In this document: positions 18,061-25,338 of the stretch, piece by piece
How positions within the stretch are numbered: the stretch's first letter is position 1
How the letters are laid out: each line of letters begins with the position of its first letter
Source: Variovorax sp. CAN15
GTDB lineage: Bacteria; Pseudomonadota; Gammaproteobacteria; Burkholderiales; Burkholderiaceae_C
Assembly (NCBI RefSeq): GCF_030462475.1
Contig: NZ_JASMRZ010000003.1
Span: 211,307 to 275,306, forward strand
Direction: 5' to 3'
Length of the DNA stretch: 64,000 nt
Program-made: the position numbers and the translations under genes
The notes under the pieces: model-generated
The model's database searches: none
What the model was told of the DNA's origin: nothing
The model's input: only the letters and a program-made list of their open reading frames with translations

Positions 18061-19542
18061 ATGGCTGAGGAAACCGGCAACCAACGCTACTACCGTGCGC
18101 CCTGCCCCGGCTGCGGCGCGCCGGTCGAATTCCGCTCGGCGCAATCGACGCACGCGGTCTGTCCCTACTGCCAGAGCACTGTCGTGCGCCAGGGCGAGAC
18201 GCTTGCGCGCACCGGCAAGATGGCCGAGCTGTTCGACGACTTCAGCCCGCTGCAACTGTTTGCCGCCGGCCGCATCCAGGACAAGCCGTTCACGCTGATC
18301 GGCCGGCTGCAGTACACCTACCCAGGCGGCCGCTGGACCGAATGGATCGCCGCGCTCGACGGCGACCGCACCGGCGTGCTCAGCGAGGACAACGGCGCCT
18401 ACGTCTTCGCCCTGCCCTTTGACCTGCAGCGCACCGCGCCGCCGCCCGGCGACCTGCGCGTGGGCGCCACCAGCGCCTTCGCGGGCCAGAGCTACACCGT
18501 CACCTCGAACGAGCAGGTGGCGCTGACCTCGGCGCAGGGCGAACTGCCGCACCTGCCCGAGCTCGGCCGCCCGTTCGCGATGGTCGAACTGCGCAACGAC
18601 CGCGGGCTGGTGCTCAGCATCGACTACGGCACCGCCCAACCCAGCGCCTACCTCGGCCGCTCGGTGCAGCTGGAAGACCTGCAACTGACCGGCCTGCGCG
18701 CCGAGTCCGCCAAGGACGAGAAGGGCCGCAGCTTCAACTGCCCCAACTGCGGCTCGCCCGTCACCGTCAACCTCGCCGACAGCAAGAGCATCACCTGCGG
18801 ATCGTGCAACAGCATCATCGACCTGTCGCAGGGCATCGGCGGCGAGCTGAAGCACGCCACGCAGGACGAGCCGGTGCGCCCGCTCATCGCGCTGGGCAGC
18901 ATGGGCCAGCTGCAGGGCGCGCAGTGGCAGGTGGTGGGCTTCCAGCACCGCATGGGCAGCGAACCCGGCGACGACGAGCACTTCGGCTGGGACGAGTACC
19001 TGCTCTACAACAAGAAGCGCGGATTCAGCTTCCTGGTGGACGCCGAGGACGGCTGGAGCATGGTCAAGCCGACCACCGGCGCGCCGGTGATGGCGGAGAA
19101 CGGCGCGAGCGCCACCTACCTCGGCAAACGCTACCAGCAGCAGTACGCCTACAACGCCGAGACCACCTACGTGGCGGGCGAGTTCTACTGGCAGGTCGAG
19201 CGCGGCCAGAAGACCTTCAACCGCGACTTCGCCAGCGGCGGCGCGCTGCTGTCGATGGAGCGCTCGGCCAACGAGCTCACCTGGTCGTCGGGCGGCAAGA
19301 TCGACAGCGGCGCCGTGGCCACCGCCTTCAAGCTCGATGCGAAGAAGGACATGTTCAAGCGCGCCGACGCGCTCCCCGTGAGCGCCGCCTCGGGGCTGGG
19401 CTGCGGCACCATCATCCTGATCATCGTCGTGATCATCATCCTGCTGATCATCCTGAGCACCTGCTCCAGCAGCGGCGGCTCCGGCTACCGCAGCTCGGGC
19501 GGCTCCTACGGCGGCTATTCGAGTGGCGGCGGCCACAAATGA
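18061..19542 (+). CDS. DUF4178 membrane protein with two zinc ribbons
   Basis: A 493-residue protein with two CxxC...CxxC zinc ribbons: C15/C18 with C34/C37, and C227/C230 with C246/C249. Each is followed by a beta-rich DUF4178 unit (for example FTLIGRLQYTY and QWQVVGFQHRM), so the protein looks like an internal duplication. Near the C-terminus a single strongly hydrophobic helix (about 450-468, Ile-rich) is followed by a Ser/Gly/Tyr-rich tail ending GGGHK. The likely topology is a large cytoplasmic part anchored by a tail helix. The function is unknown. DUF4178 proteins recur beside DUF350 proteins and membrane spermidine-synthase homologues, exactly as here. Confidence 0.85.
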   Translation: MAEETGNQRYYRAPCPGCGAPVEFRSAQSTHAVCPYCQSTVVRQGETLARTGKMAELFDDFSPLQLFAAGRIQDKPFTLIGRLQYTYPGGRWTEWIAALDGDRTGVLSEDNGAYVFALPFDLQRTAPPPGDLRVGATSAFAGQSYTVTSNEQVALTSAQGELPHLPELGRPFAMVELRNDRGLVLSIDYGTAQPSAYLGRSVQLEDLQLTGLRAESAKDEKGRSFNCPNCGSPVTVNLADSKSITCGSCNSIIDLSQGIGGELKHATQDEPVRPLIALGSMGQLQGAQWQVVGFQHRMGSEPGDDEHFGWDEYLLYNKKRGFSFLVDAEDGWSMVKPTTGAPVMAENGASATYLGKRYQQQYAYNAETTYVAGEFYWQVERGQKTFNRDFASGGALLSMERSANELTWSSGGKIDSGAVATAFKLDAKKDMFKRADALPVSAASGLGCGTIILIIVVIIILLIILSTCSSSGGSGYRSSGGSYGGYSSGGGHK

Positions 19543-19596
19543 CGGCGAAGATGCGCGCGATGCACTCTCTCACTACTGCTACGACTGGAGGTCCCC

Positions 19597-19815
19597 ATGG
19601 GATTTGAATGGCTGAAACCGGGCGTGGTCCTCGGATCGCTCGTGTATGCGCTGATCGGCGTCGTGATCTTCTGGCTCTGCTTCCTGATCATCGACAAGAT
19701 CACGCCCTACGACCTGTGGGGCGAGATCGTCGAGAAGCAGAACGTGGCGCTGGGTCTGGTCGTGGCGGCAATGAGCCTCGGCATCAGCATCATCGTCGCC
19801 GCAGCAATACATTAG
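19597..19815 (+). CDS. DUF350 small membrane protein
   Basis: A 72-residue protein with two membrane helices (about 10-30 and 50-71) and a short loop IDKITPYDLWGEIVEKQN. The helix-loop-helix with the polar loop and GLVVAAMSLGISIIVAAAI is typical of DUF350 (E. coli YjfL has two such units). Function unknown. It lies 54 bases after the DUF4178 gene, with an ACTGGAGG ribosome site. DUF350 proteins are linked by gene neighbourhood to PspA-type stress and polyamine/ATP-grasp loci. Confidence 0.88.
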   Translation: MGFEWLKPGVVLGSLVYALIGVVIFWLCFLIIDKITPYDLWGEIVEKQNVALGLVVAAMSLGISIIVAAAIH

Positions 19816-19825
19816 CCGCCGGCCT

Positions 19826-19910
19826 TGCACTTCGCTTCGCTACGCTTCATCCGCCACCCCCCGAGGGGGAGGCGCGGTCCGCCTTGGGGCGGCCCGGCGG
19901 CGGCTGCCTG
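19826..19910. repeat. GC-rich intergenic repeat family 2
   Basis: Contains CACTTCGCTTCGCTACGCTTC, a CCCCC-CG-AGGGGG palindrome, CCGCC-TTGG-GGCGG and the tail CGGCCCGGCGGCGG. It fills the gap between the DUF350 and aminopropyltransferase genes and runs up to the start codon. A degraded relative lies before lptD (8140-8212). Confidence 0.65.
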
Positions 19911-19914
19911 ATTC

Positions 19915-21462
19915 ATGGATGCTCCTGCCAGTCCGCTGCCGGCCAAAGGCCCGCAGCCCGTTGAGATCGCGCTGCTCGCCAGCGTGTTCGTGGTCGCCGC
20001 CTGCGGGCTGGTCTACGAGCTCACCGCGGCCGCGCTCAGCTCATACCTGCTGGGCGACTCGGTGCTGCAGTTCAGCACCATCATCGGCACCTACCTGTTC
20101 GCCATGGGCGTGGGCTCGTGGCTCTCGCGCTACTTCGAGCGGCAGCTGCCTGCGCACTTCCTTCGTATCGAACTGCTGGTCGCGCTGATCGGCGGCGCGC
20201 TGCCGGCGATCCTGTTCCTGGCCAACGCCTACGTGCCCGGCGCCTTCCGGCTGCTGCTGTACGGCCTGGTGATGGTGGTGGGCACGCTGGTGGGGCTCGA
20301 GATCCCGCTGGTGATGCGCATCCTGAAGCGCAACATCGTGCTCAAGAACCTGGTGTCGCAGGTTCTCACCTTCGACTACCTCGGCGCGCTCGCGGTGTCG
20401 GTGGCCTTCCCGCTGATCCTGGTGCCGCAGCTGGGCATGATCCGCACCGGCCTGCTGTTCGGCTTCATGAACGCGGCCGTGGCGGTGTGGGCGCTGTGGC
20501 TCTTCCGCCATGAACTGCGCCGCGTGGGCGCGCACGCCGTCGCCTGCTTTCTCGCGCTGGCCGCGCTGGTGGCCGCTTTCGCCGGCGCCAACCACATCAC
20601 CACGCTGGCCGAGGACAAGTTCTACCAGGACCGCATCGTCTTCAGCGCTACCTCGCCCTACCAGCGCATCGTGGTCACGCGCGGGCTGCTGGGGCACCGG
20701 CTCTTCCTAAACGGCAACCTGCAGTTTGCCGAGCGCGACGAATACCGCTACCACGAGGCGCTGGTGCATCCGGTGATGGCCGCCCAGGGCGCGCCGAAGA
20801 AGGTCGCGGTGCTCGGCGGCGGCGACGGCATGGCGGTACGCGAGATCCTCAAGTACCCGTCGGTGGAATCGGTCACGCTGGTGGAGCTCGATCCGAACAT
20901 GACGAAGCTCTTCACCGAGCATGAGACGCTGGCCGCGCTCAACGGTCATTCGCTCTCCTCGCCCAAGGTGAAGATCGTGAATACCGACGCCTTCCAGTGG
21001 CTGCAGCAGCCCGGCGACACGTTCGACGTGATCGTTGTCGACTTTCCCGATCCCACCAACTTCGCGATCGGCAAGCTCTACACCAACAGTTTCTACGCGC
21101 TGCTCGAAAAGCGCCTGTCGGCCAGCGGCTACGCCGTGATCCAGACCACCTCGCCGCTGGTGGCGCGCAAGAGCTACTGGACCGTGGCGACGACCATCGA
21201 ATCGGTGGGCCTGCGCGCCACGCCGTACCACGCGCACGTGCCCAGCTTCGGCGAATGGGGCTACATCATCGCGAGCCGCAGGCCCTACCGCATGCCCGAT
21301 GCGCTGCCGCCGGGCCTGCGTTTTCTCTCCCCGACCACGCTGCCGCTGATGTTCGACTTTCCGCTCGACATGGCGCGCGTGCCGGCCGAAGTGAACCGGC
21401 TGTCGAACCAGGTCCTCGTCACCACTTACGAGCAGGAGTGGGGCAAGGTCATGGCGCATTGA
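19915..21462 (+). CDS. speE: Membrane-anchored polyamine aminopropyltransferase (spermidine synthase family)
   Basis: A 515-residue fusion: an N-terminal block of about seven membrane helices (about 15-230) joined to a cytoplasmic aminopropyltransferase domain. The enzyme part shows YQRIVV (Y249), NGNLQFAERDEYRYHEALVHP-type substrate loop, the SAM-fold GGGDG (301-305) and DFPDP (D376, D379). The Asp pair matches the catalytic region of SpeE. The expected reaction is aminopropyl transfer from decarboxylated SAM to a diamine, but membrane-fused members have not been shown to make bulk spermidine and may modify another acceptor. A SpeD that could supply decarboxylated SAM is encoded at 39970-40350. 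Confidence 0.88.
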   Translation: MDAPASPLPAKGPQPVEIALLASVFVVAACGLVYELTAAALSSYLLGDSVLQFSTIIGTYLFAMGVGSWLSRYFERQLPAHFLRIELLVALIGGALPAILFLANAYVPGAFRLLLYGLVMVVGTLVGLEIPLVMRILKRNIVLKNLVSQVLTFDYLGALAVSVAFPLILVPQLGMIRTGLLFGFMNAAVAVWALWLFRHELRRVGAHAVACFLALAALVAAFAGANHITTLAEDKFYQDRIVFSATSPYQRIVVTRGLLGHRLFLNGNLQFAERDEYRYHEALVHPVMAAQGAPKKVAVLGGGDGMAVREILKYPSVESVTLVELDPNMTKLFTEHETLAALNGHSLSSPKVKIVNTDAFQWLQQPGDTFDVIVVDFPDPTNFAIGKLYTNSFYALLEKRLSASGYAVIQTTSPLVARKSYWTVATTIESVGLRATPYHAHVPSFGEWGYIIASRRPYRMPDALPPGLRFLSPTTLPLMFDFPLDMARVPAEVNRLSNQVLVTTYEQEWGKVMAH

Positions 21463-21475
21463 AATGGCTCGCTCC

Positions 21476-21558
21476 CAGGCTGCGCGCACTTCGTGTCGCT
21501 TCGCCAACCCCCTGCCGGGGGCAATACCCGCGGCCCGGCAAAGCCGGTTCCGCGGTGT
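21476..21558. repeat. Intergenic repeat family 1, copy 2
   Basis: Same block order as 17941-18022: CCAGGCTGCGCGCACTTCG, CCCCCTGCCGGGGGC, CGCGGCCCGGCAAAGCCGG and TTCCGCGGTGTTTC. It fills the gap between the aminopropyltransferase and the flavoprotein gene. Confidence 0.85.
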
Positions 21559-21579
21559 TTCACGAATGAGGCAGGCGAG

Positions 21580-23229
21580 ATGAGGCGCCGTGGCTTTCTC
21601 GGAGCCGCTGCCGGCGCGGCGGGTGCGCTCGCGCTCGCGGGCTGCGACGCGCCGCCACCGCCTATCGAGGGCGGCTTCACGGGCATCGACGTCACTCGCG
21701 GCCATGCGATGCGCGACCGCGCCCTGGGGGGCGGCGCGGCGCCCGCCGCTGTGAAGCGCACGCGCGTGGTCGTCGCGGGCGGCGGCGTGGCCGGCCTCGC
21801 CGCCGCACGGGCGCTGCGGCTTGCGGGCATCGACGACTTCGCGCTGCTCGAGCTGGAAGACACCGCCGGCGGCAATGCGCGCGGCGGCACGGTCAACGGC
21901 ATCGCCTGCCCGCTCGGCGCCCATTACCTGCCCGTGCCGGGGGACGACGCGCGCGAGGTGCAGGATCTGCTGGAGGAACTCGGCCTGCGCCGTCGCGTGG
22001 CCGGGCGCTGGGAGTACGACGAGGTCACGCTCTGCCACAGCCCGCAGGAGCGCCTGTTCTTCCAGGGCGAGTGGCAGGACGGCCTGCTGCCCATGCACGG
22101 CGTGAACGAAGCCACGCTCGCCCAGTACCGCAAGTTCGCGCAGCGCATCGACGCACTGCAGCACGCCGCGCACTTCGCGATACCGACGCTCAAGGTCGCC
22201 ATCACGCCCGAGCTGCTGGCGCTCGATGCAGTCAGCTTCCAGAGCTGGCTCGACAGCGAAGGCTTCAGCGATGCCCGGCTGCGCTGGTACCTGGACTACT
22301 GCTGCCGCGACGACTACGGCGCCGGCATCGGGCAGGTGTCGGCCTGGGCAGGCATCCATTACTTCGCGAGCCGGCACGGCTTCCATGCGCCCGGCGACCC
22401 GACCGGCAGCATCAACGATTCGAGCCCCGAGCGCGACGGCATCCTCACCTGGCCCGAGGGCAACGGCTGGCTCACCAAGCAGCTCGCCAGGCCGCTCGGC
22501 GAGCGCCTGCGCACCGGCAGCGTGGTCACGCGCATCGCCGAAGTGCGCGACGGTGTCGAGGTCGATGTGTGGGACGCGGCATCGAAATCGCTCGTGCGCT
22601 GGCAGGCCGAGCGCTGCATCGTCGCGCTGCCCGTGTTCATCGCCGCGCGGGTGGTCGAGAACGCGCCCGAGATACTGAAGAACGCCGCCGCGCATGTGCG
22701 CTACGCGCCCTGGCTGGTCGCCAACATCCACCTGCGCGGCCCGCTGGCCGACCGGCCCGGCGCCGCGCCGAGCTGGGACAACGTGATCTACGGCACCAGG
22801 GGCCTGGGCTACGTGGACGCGCGCCACCAGACGCTGGACCCCACGCCGCGCGGCACCGTGCTGAGCTGGTACCGCCCGCTGGGACCGAGCGGTTACGACA
22901 CCGCCGACGGCCGCAAGCTGCTGCTGGAGCGACCGTGGACCGGCTGGCGCGACGACCTGCTCGCCGAGCTGTCGGTGCCGCACCCCGATCTGCCCTCGCT
23001 GGTCTCGCGCATCGAGATCACGCGCTACGGGCACGCCATGTCCATCCCCAGGCCCGGCCTCCTGGCGCAGATCGGCTCGCAGCGCAGCGCACCCGATGCG
23101 GAGCATCGCGGCAGCGTGGTGGCGGGCCGCCTGTCGTTCGCGCATGCGGACTGGTCGGGCTATTCGATCTTCGAAGAGGCGTTCACGCGCGGGCACGTTG
23201 CCGGAACGGATGCGGCGGCGGCAGCATGA
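21580..23229 (+). CDS. Exported FAD-dependent amine-oxidase-like flavoprotein
   Basis: A 549-residue protein. The N-terminus has RRRGFLG and then a hydrophobic run ending LAGC22, which reads as a twin-arginine signal with a lipobox. The mature enzyme opens with a Rossmann dinucleotide site (VVVAGGGVAGLAAARAL, 63-79, acidic E91 at the end of strand 2) and GGNARGG, typical of the monoamine/polyamine oxidase and phytoene desaturase superfamily. The substrate is unknown; a polyamine product of the preceding gene is one possibility. The ATG at 21580 follows a repeat element. The next gene overlaps its stop by 4 bases. Confidence 0.82.
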   Translation: MRRRGFLGAAAGAAGALALAGCDAPPPPIEGGFTGIDVTRGHAMRDRALGGGAAPAAVKRTRVVVAGGGVAGLAAARALRLAGIDDFALLELEDTAGGNARGGTVNGIACPLGAHYLPVPGDDAREVQDLLEELGLRRRVAGRWEYDEVTLCHSPQERLFFQGEWQDGLLPMHGVNEATLAQYRKFAQRIDALQHAAHFAIPTLKVAITPELLALDAVSFQSWLDSEGFSDARLRWYLDYCCRDDYGAGIGQVSAWAGIHYFASRHGFHAPGDPTGSINDSSPERDGILTWPEGNGWLTKQLARPLGERLRTGSVVTRIAEVRDGVEVDVWDAASKSLVRWQAERCIVALPVFIAARVVENAPEILKNAAAHVRYAPWLVANIHLRGPLADRPGAAPSWDNVIYGTRGLGYVDARHQTLDPTPRGTVLSWYRPLGPSGYDTADGRKLLLERPWTGWRDDLLAELSVPHPDLPSLVSRIEITRYGHAMSIPRPGLLAQIGSQRSAPDAEHRGSVVAGRLSFAHADWSGYSIFEEAFTRGHVAGTDAAAAA

Positions 23230-24356
23230 AGACGCTGGTGCTCGGCGGCTATGGCAACTTCGGCGCGCGCATCTGCCGCGCGCTGGCCGGCAGCCCCGGC
23301 ATCGAGCTGCTGGTGGCGGGGCGCGATGCGCAGCGCGCGTCGGCTTTCGCTTCATCGCTGGGCGCGGCCGCCAGCGGCGTGCGCGTCGACGTGCAGGCCG
23401 CCGATCTCGCCGGCACTCTGCGTAGCCTGGGCGTGGAGCTGGTGATCCACACCGCCGGCCCCTTCCAGAACCAGGACTACCGCGTGCCGCTGGCCGTCGC
23501 CGCGGCGGGCGCGCACTACATCGACCTGGCCGACGGGCGGCGCTTCGTGTGCGACTTTCCCGCAGCGCTGGGCGCGGCGTTTCGCGCCGCCGGCCGCACT
23601 GCGGTGAGCGGCGCCAGTACGGTGCCCGCGCTGTCCTCGGCCGCCGTCGACCATCTTGCGGCCGGCTGGCAAGGCATCCGAAGCATCGACATCTGCATCG
23701 CTCCCGCTCAGGGCGCGCCGCGCGGCGACGCCACTCTGGCTGGCGTGCTCGCGTACTGCGGTGAGCCGATCCGCGTCTGGCAGGGCGGCCGCTGGATCGA
23801 GCTGCCTGGCTGGGCTGATCCGGTGAAGGTGGAGTTCGCGCGCATGAAGCCGCGCCGTGGTGCGCTCTGCGACATTCCCGACCTGGAGCTCTTCCCGGCG
23901 TGCTACGCGGGCGTGCAGTCGGTGATGTTCCGCGCCGCGCTCGAGGTCGGGTTGACACAGCGCGCCTTCGCCTTCCTGGCCTTCATGCGCCGCGCGGGAC
24001 TGCTGCCGGCGCCGCAGAAGCTCGCGCCGCTGCTGCATGCCACCGGAGGCGTATTCGACGCACTGGGCACGGCGCTGGGCGGCATGGTCGTGCGCGTCGA
24101 AGGCACCGATGCTCAGGGTCACCCGGCGCGGCGCGCCTGGCACATCGCGGCCGACGACAACCACGGGCCGGAGATTCCATGCATGGCTGCGATCCTTCTG
24201 GCGCGCCGGCTTGCGAACGGCGACACGGCGCTGCCCATCGGCGCGCATGCCTGCATGGGACTGCTCTCCTTGCCCGAATTCGAACCCGAGTTCGCGCGCT
24301 GGGGCATGGTGACCGACGTGGTCGATGAAGAAAGCCCGAGCCCCGCTGCAAGATGA
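23226..24356 (+). CDS. Saccharopine dehydrogenase-like NAD(P)-binding protein
   Basis: A 376-residue protein opening MKTLVLGGYGNFGARICRA, a Rossmann GxGxxG site (residues 8-13), followed by LVIHTAGPFQNQDY and AHYIDLADGR, as in saccharopine dehydrogenase-like reductases. No obvious membrane segment. The fold suggests an NAD(P)-linked amine or imine reductase/dehydrogenase, but members of this family have mixed roles. It overlaps the flavoprotein gene and the next gene as ATGA at both ends, so the three are tightly coupled. Confidence 0.82.
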   Translation: MKTLVLGGYGNFGARICRALAGSPGIELLVAGRDAQRASAFASSLGAAASGVRVDVQAADLAGTLRSLGVELVIHTAGPFQNQDYRVPLAVAAAGAHYIDLADGRRFVCDFPAALGAAFRAAGRTAVSGASTVPALSSAAVDHLAAGWQGIRSIDICIAPAQGAPRGDATLAGVLAYCGEPIRVWQGGRWIELPGWADPVKVEFARMKPRRGALCDIPDLELFPACYAGVQSVMFRAALEVGLTQRAFAFLAFMRRAGLLPAPQKLAPLLHATGGVFDALGTALGGMVVRVEGTDAQGHPARRAWHIAADDNHGPEIPCMAAILLARRLANGDTALPIGAHACMGLLSLPEFEPEFARWGMVTDVVDEESPSPAAR

Positions 24357-24733
24357 CCCGCCCCGCCGACGAGACCGATCGCCTGCTGCGCTACAGCCTC
24401 GTCGCCGTATGGCTGTTCACCGCCGTCGCCAGCTTCGTCGAACTGAACGGCCAGAGCCGCGAGGTGCTGGCCGCCGCCGGCATCGCGTCCCCGCAATGGC
24501 TGGTGCAGGGGCTGATCGTCGGCGGCGCGGCGGCCGATCTTGCGGTCGGCATCGCGCTGTGGCGATGGCCCGGCCGCGCCAGCTATGCGGCGGCGCTGGC
24601 CCTGATGCTCGCCATGACCGTGGTGGCGACGGTGCTGCAGCCGGGCCTGTGGCTGCATCCGCTCGGCCCGCTGCTCAAGAACATCCCCATCGCCGCCCTG
24701 CTCTGGCACCTTTACCGGCGCGCCGCACCATGA
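24353..24733 (+). CDS. DoxX-like small membrane protein
   Basis: A 126-residue protein with four predicted membrane helices, resembling DoxX-like family proteins (YSLVAVWLFTAVASF, LIVGGAAADLAVGIALW). Function unknown; DoxX relatives have been tied to redox and membrane-associated oxidoreductases. Its ATG overlaps the previous stop, and the next gene begins one base after its own stop. Confidence 0.78.
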   Translation: MTRPADETDRLLRYSLVAVWLFTAVASFVELNGQSREVLAAAGIASPQWLVQGLIVGGAAADLAVGIALWRWPGRASYAAALALMLAMTVVATVLQPGLWLHPLGPLLKNIPIAALLWHLYRRAAP

Positions 24734-24734
24734 C

Positions 24735-25205
24735 ATGAACACCTATCTCGTCCTCAAGTGGCTGCACATCGTCTCCAGCGTGCTGATGGTCGGCACGGGG
24801 CTGGGCTCGGCCTTCTACATGTTCTTCGCCAACCGCAGCGGCAGCGTGCCCGCGCAGGCGGTGGTCAGCCGGCTGGTGGTGCGTGCGGACTGGTGGTTCA
24901 CCACGCCCACCGTCATCCTGCAGCCGGCCACCGGCTTCGCGCTGGCGCACATGGCGGGCTGGCCGCTGTCCACGCCGTGGCTCGCGGTCTCGCTGGCGCT
25001 GTTCGTCTTCGCGGGCGCCTGCTGGCTGCCGGTGGTGTGGCTGCAGATCCGCATGGCGGCGATCGCGGCGCAGGCGCATCGCGATGCGACGGCACTGCCG
25101 CCGCTCTACGCGCGCTACCAGCGCTGGTGGGAGCTGCTGGGCTATCCGGCCTTCGCGGCCATGGTGGTCGTGTTCTACCTGATGGTGAACAAGCCCCAGC
25201 TATGA
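24735..25205 (+). CDS. DUF2269 family integral membrane protein
   Basis: A 156-residue protein with four membrane helices. It starts MNTYLVLKWLHIVSSVLMVGTG, the usual DUF2269 opening with a His in helix 1 (H11), and ends KPQL. Function unknown; the conserved helix His could be structural or cofactor-related. It is the last gene of the cluster. The 130 bases that follow contain no gene. Confidence 0.82.
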   Translation: MNTYLVLKWLHIVSSVLMVGTGLGSAFYMFFANRSGSVPAQAVVSRLVVRADWWFTTPTVILQPATGFALAHMAGWPLSTPWLAVSLALFVFAGACWLPVVWLQIRMAAIAAQAHRDATALPPLYARYQRWWELLGYPAFAAMVVVFYLMVNKPQL

Positions 25206-25338
25206 GCCGTTGAAATGAACCGATGAGAGATGGCCCGGCGCGGGCCGTGCAGTTTTCACGAAGACTTCACACACAGCGCGATTGCTTCACAGATGGCTCG
25301 CACACTCGCGGGCGCCAACAAAAACAGTGGGGAGTTCC

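Noticed and set aside
20707..23958. 1083-codon minus-strand frame across three cluster genes
   Set aside because: Covers genes with clear family motifs; the product has no domain and is Arg-rich.
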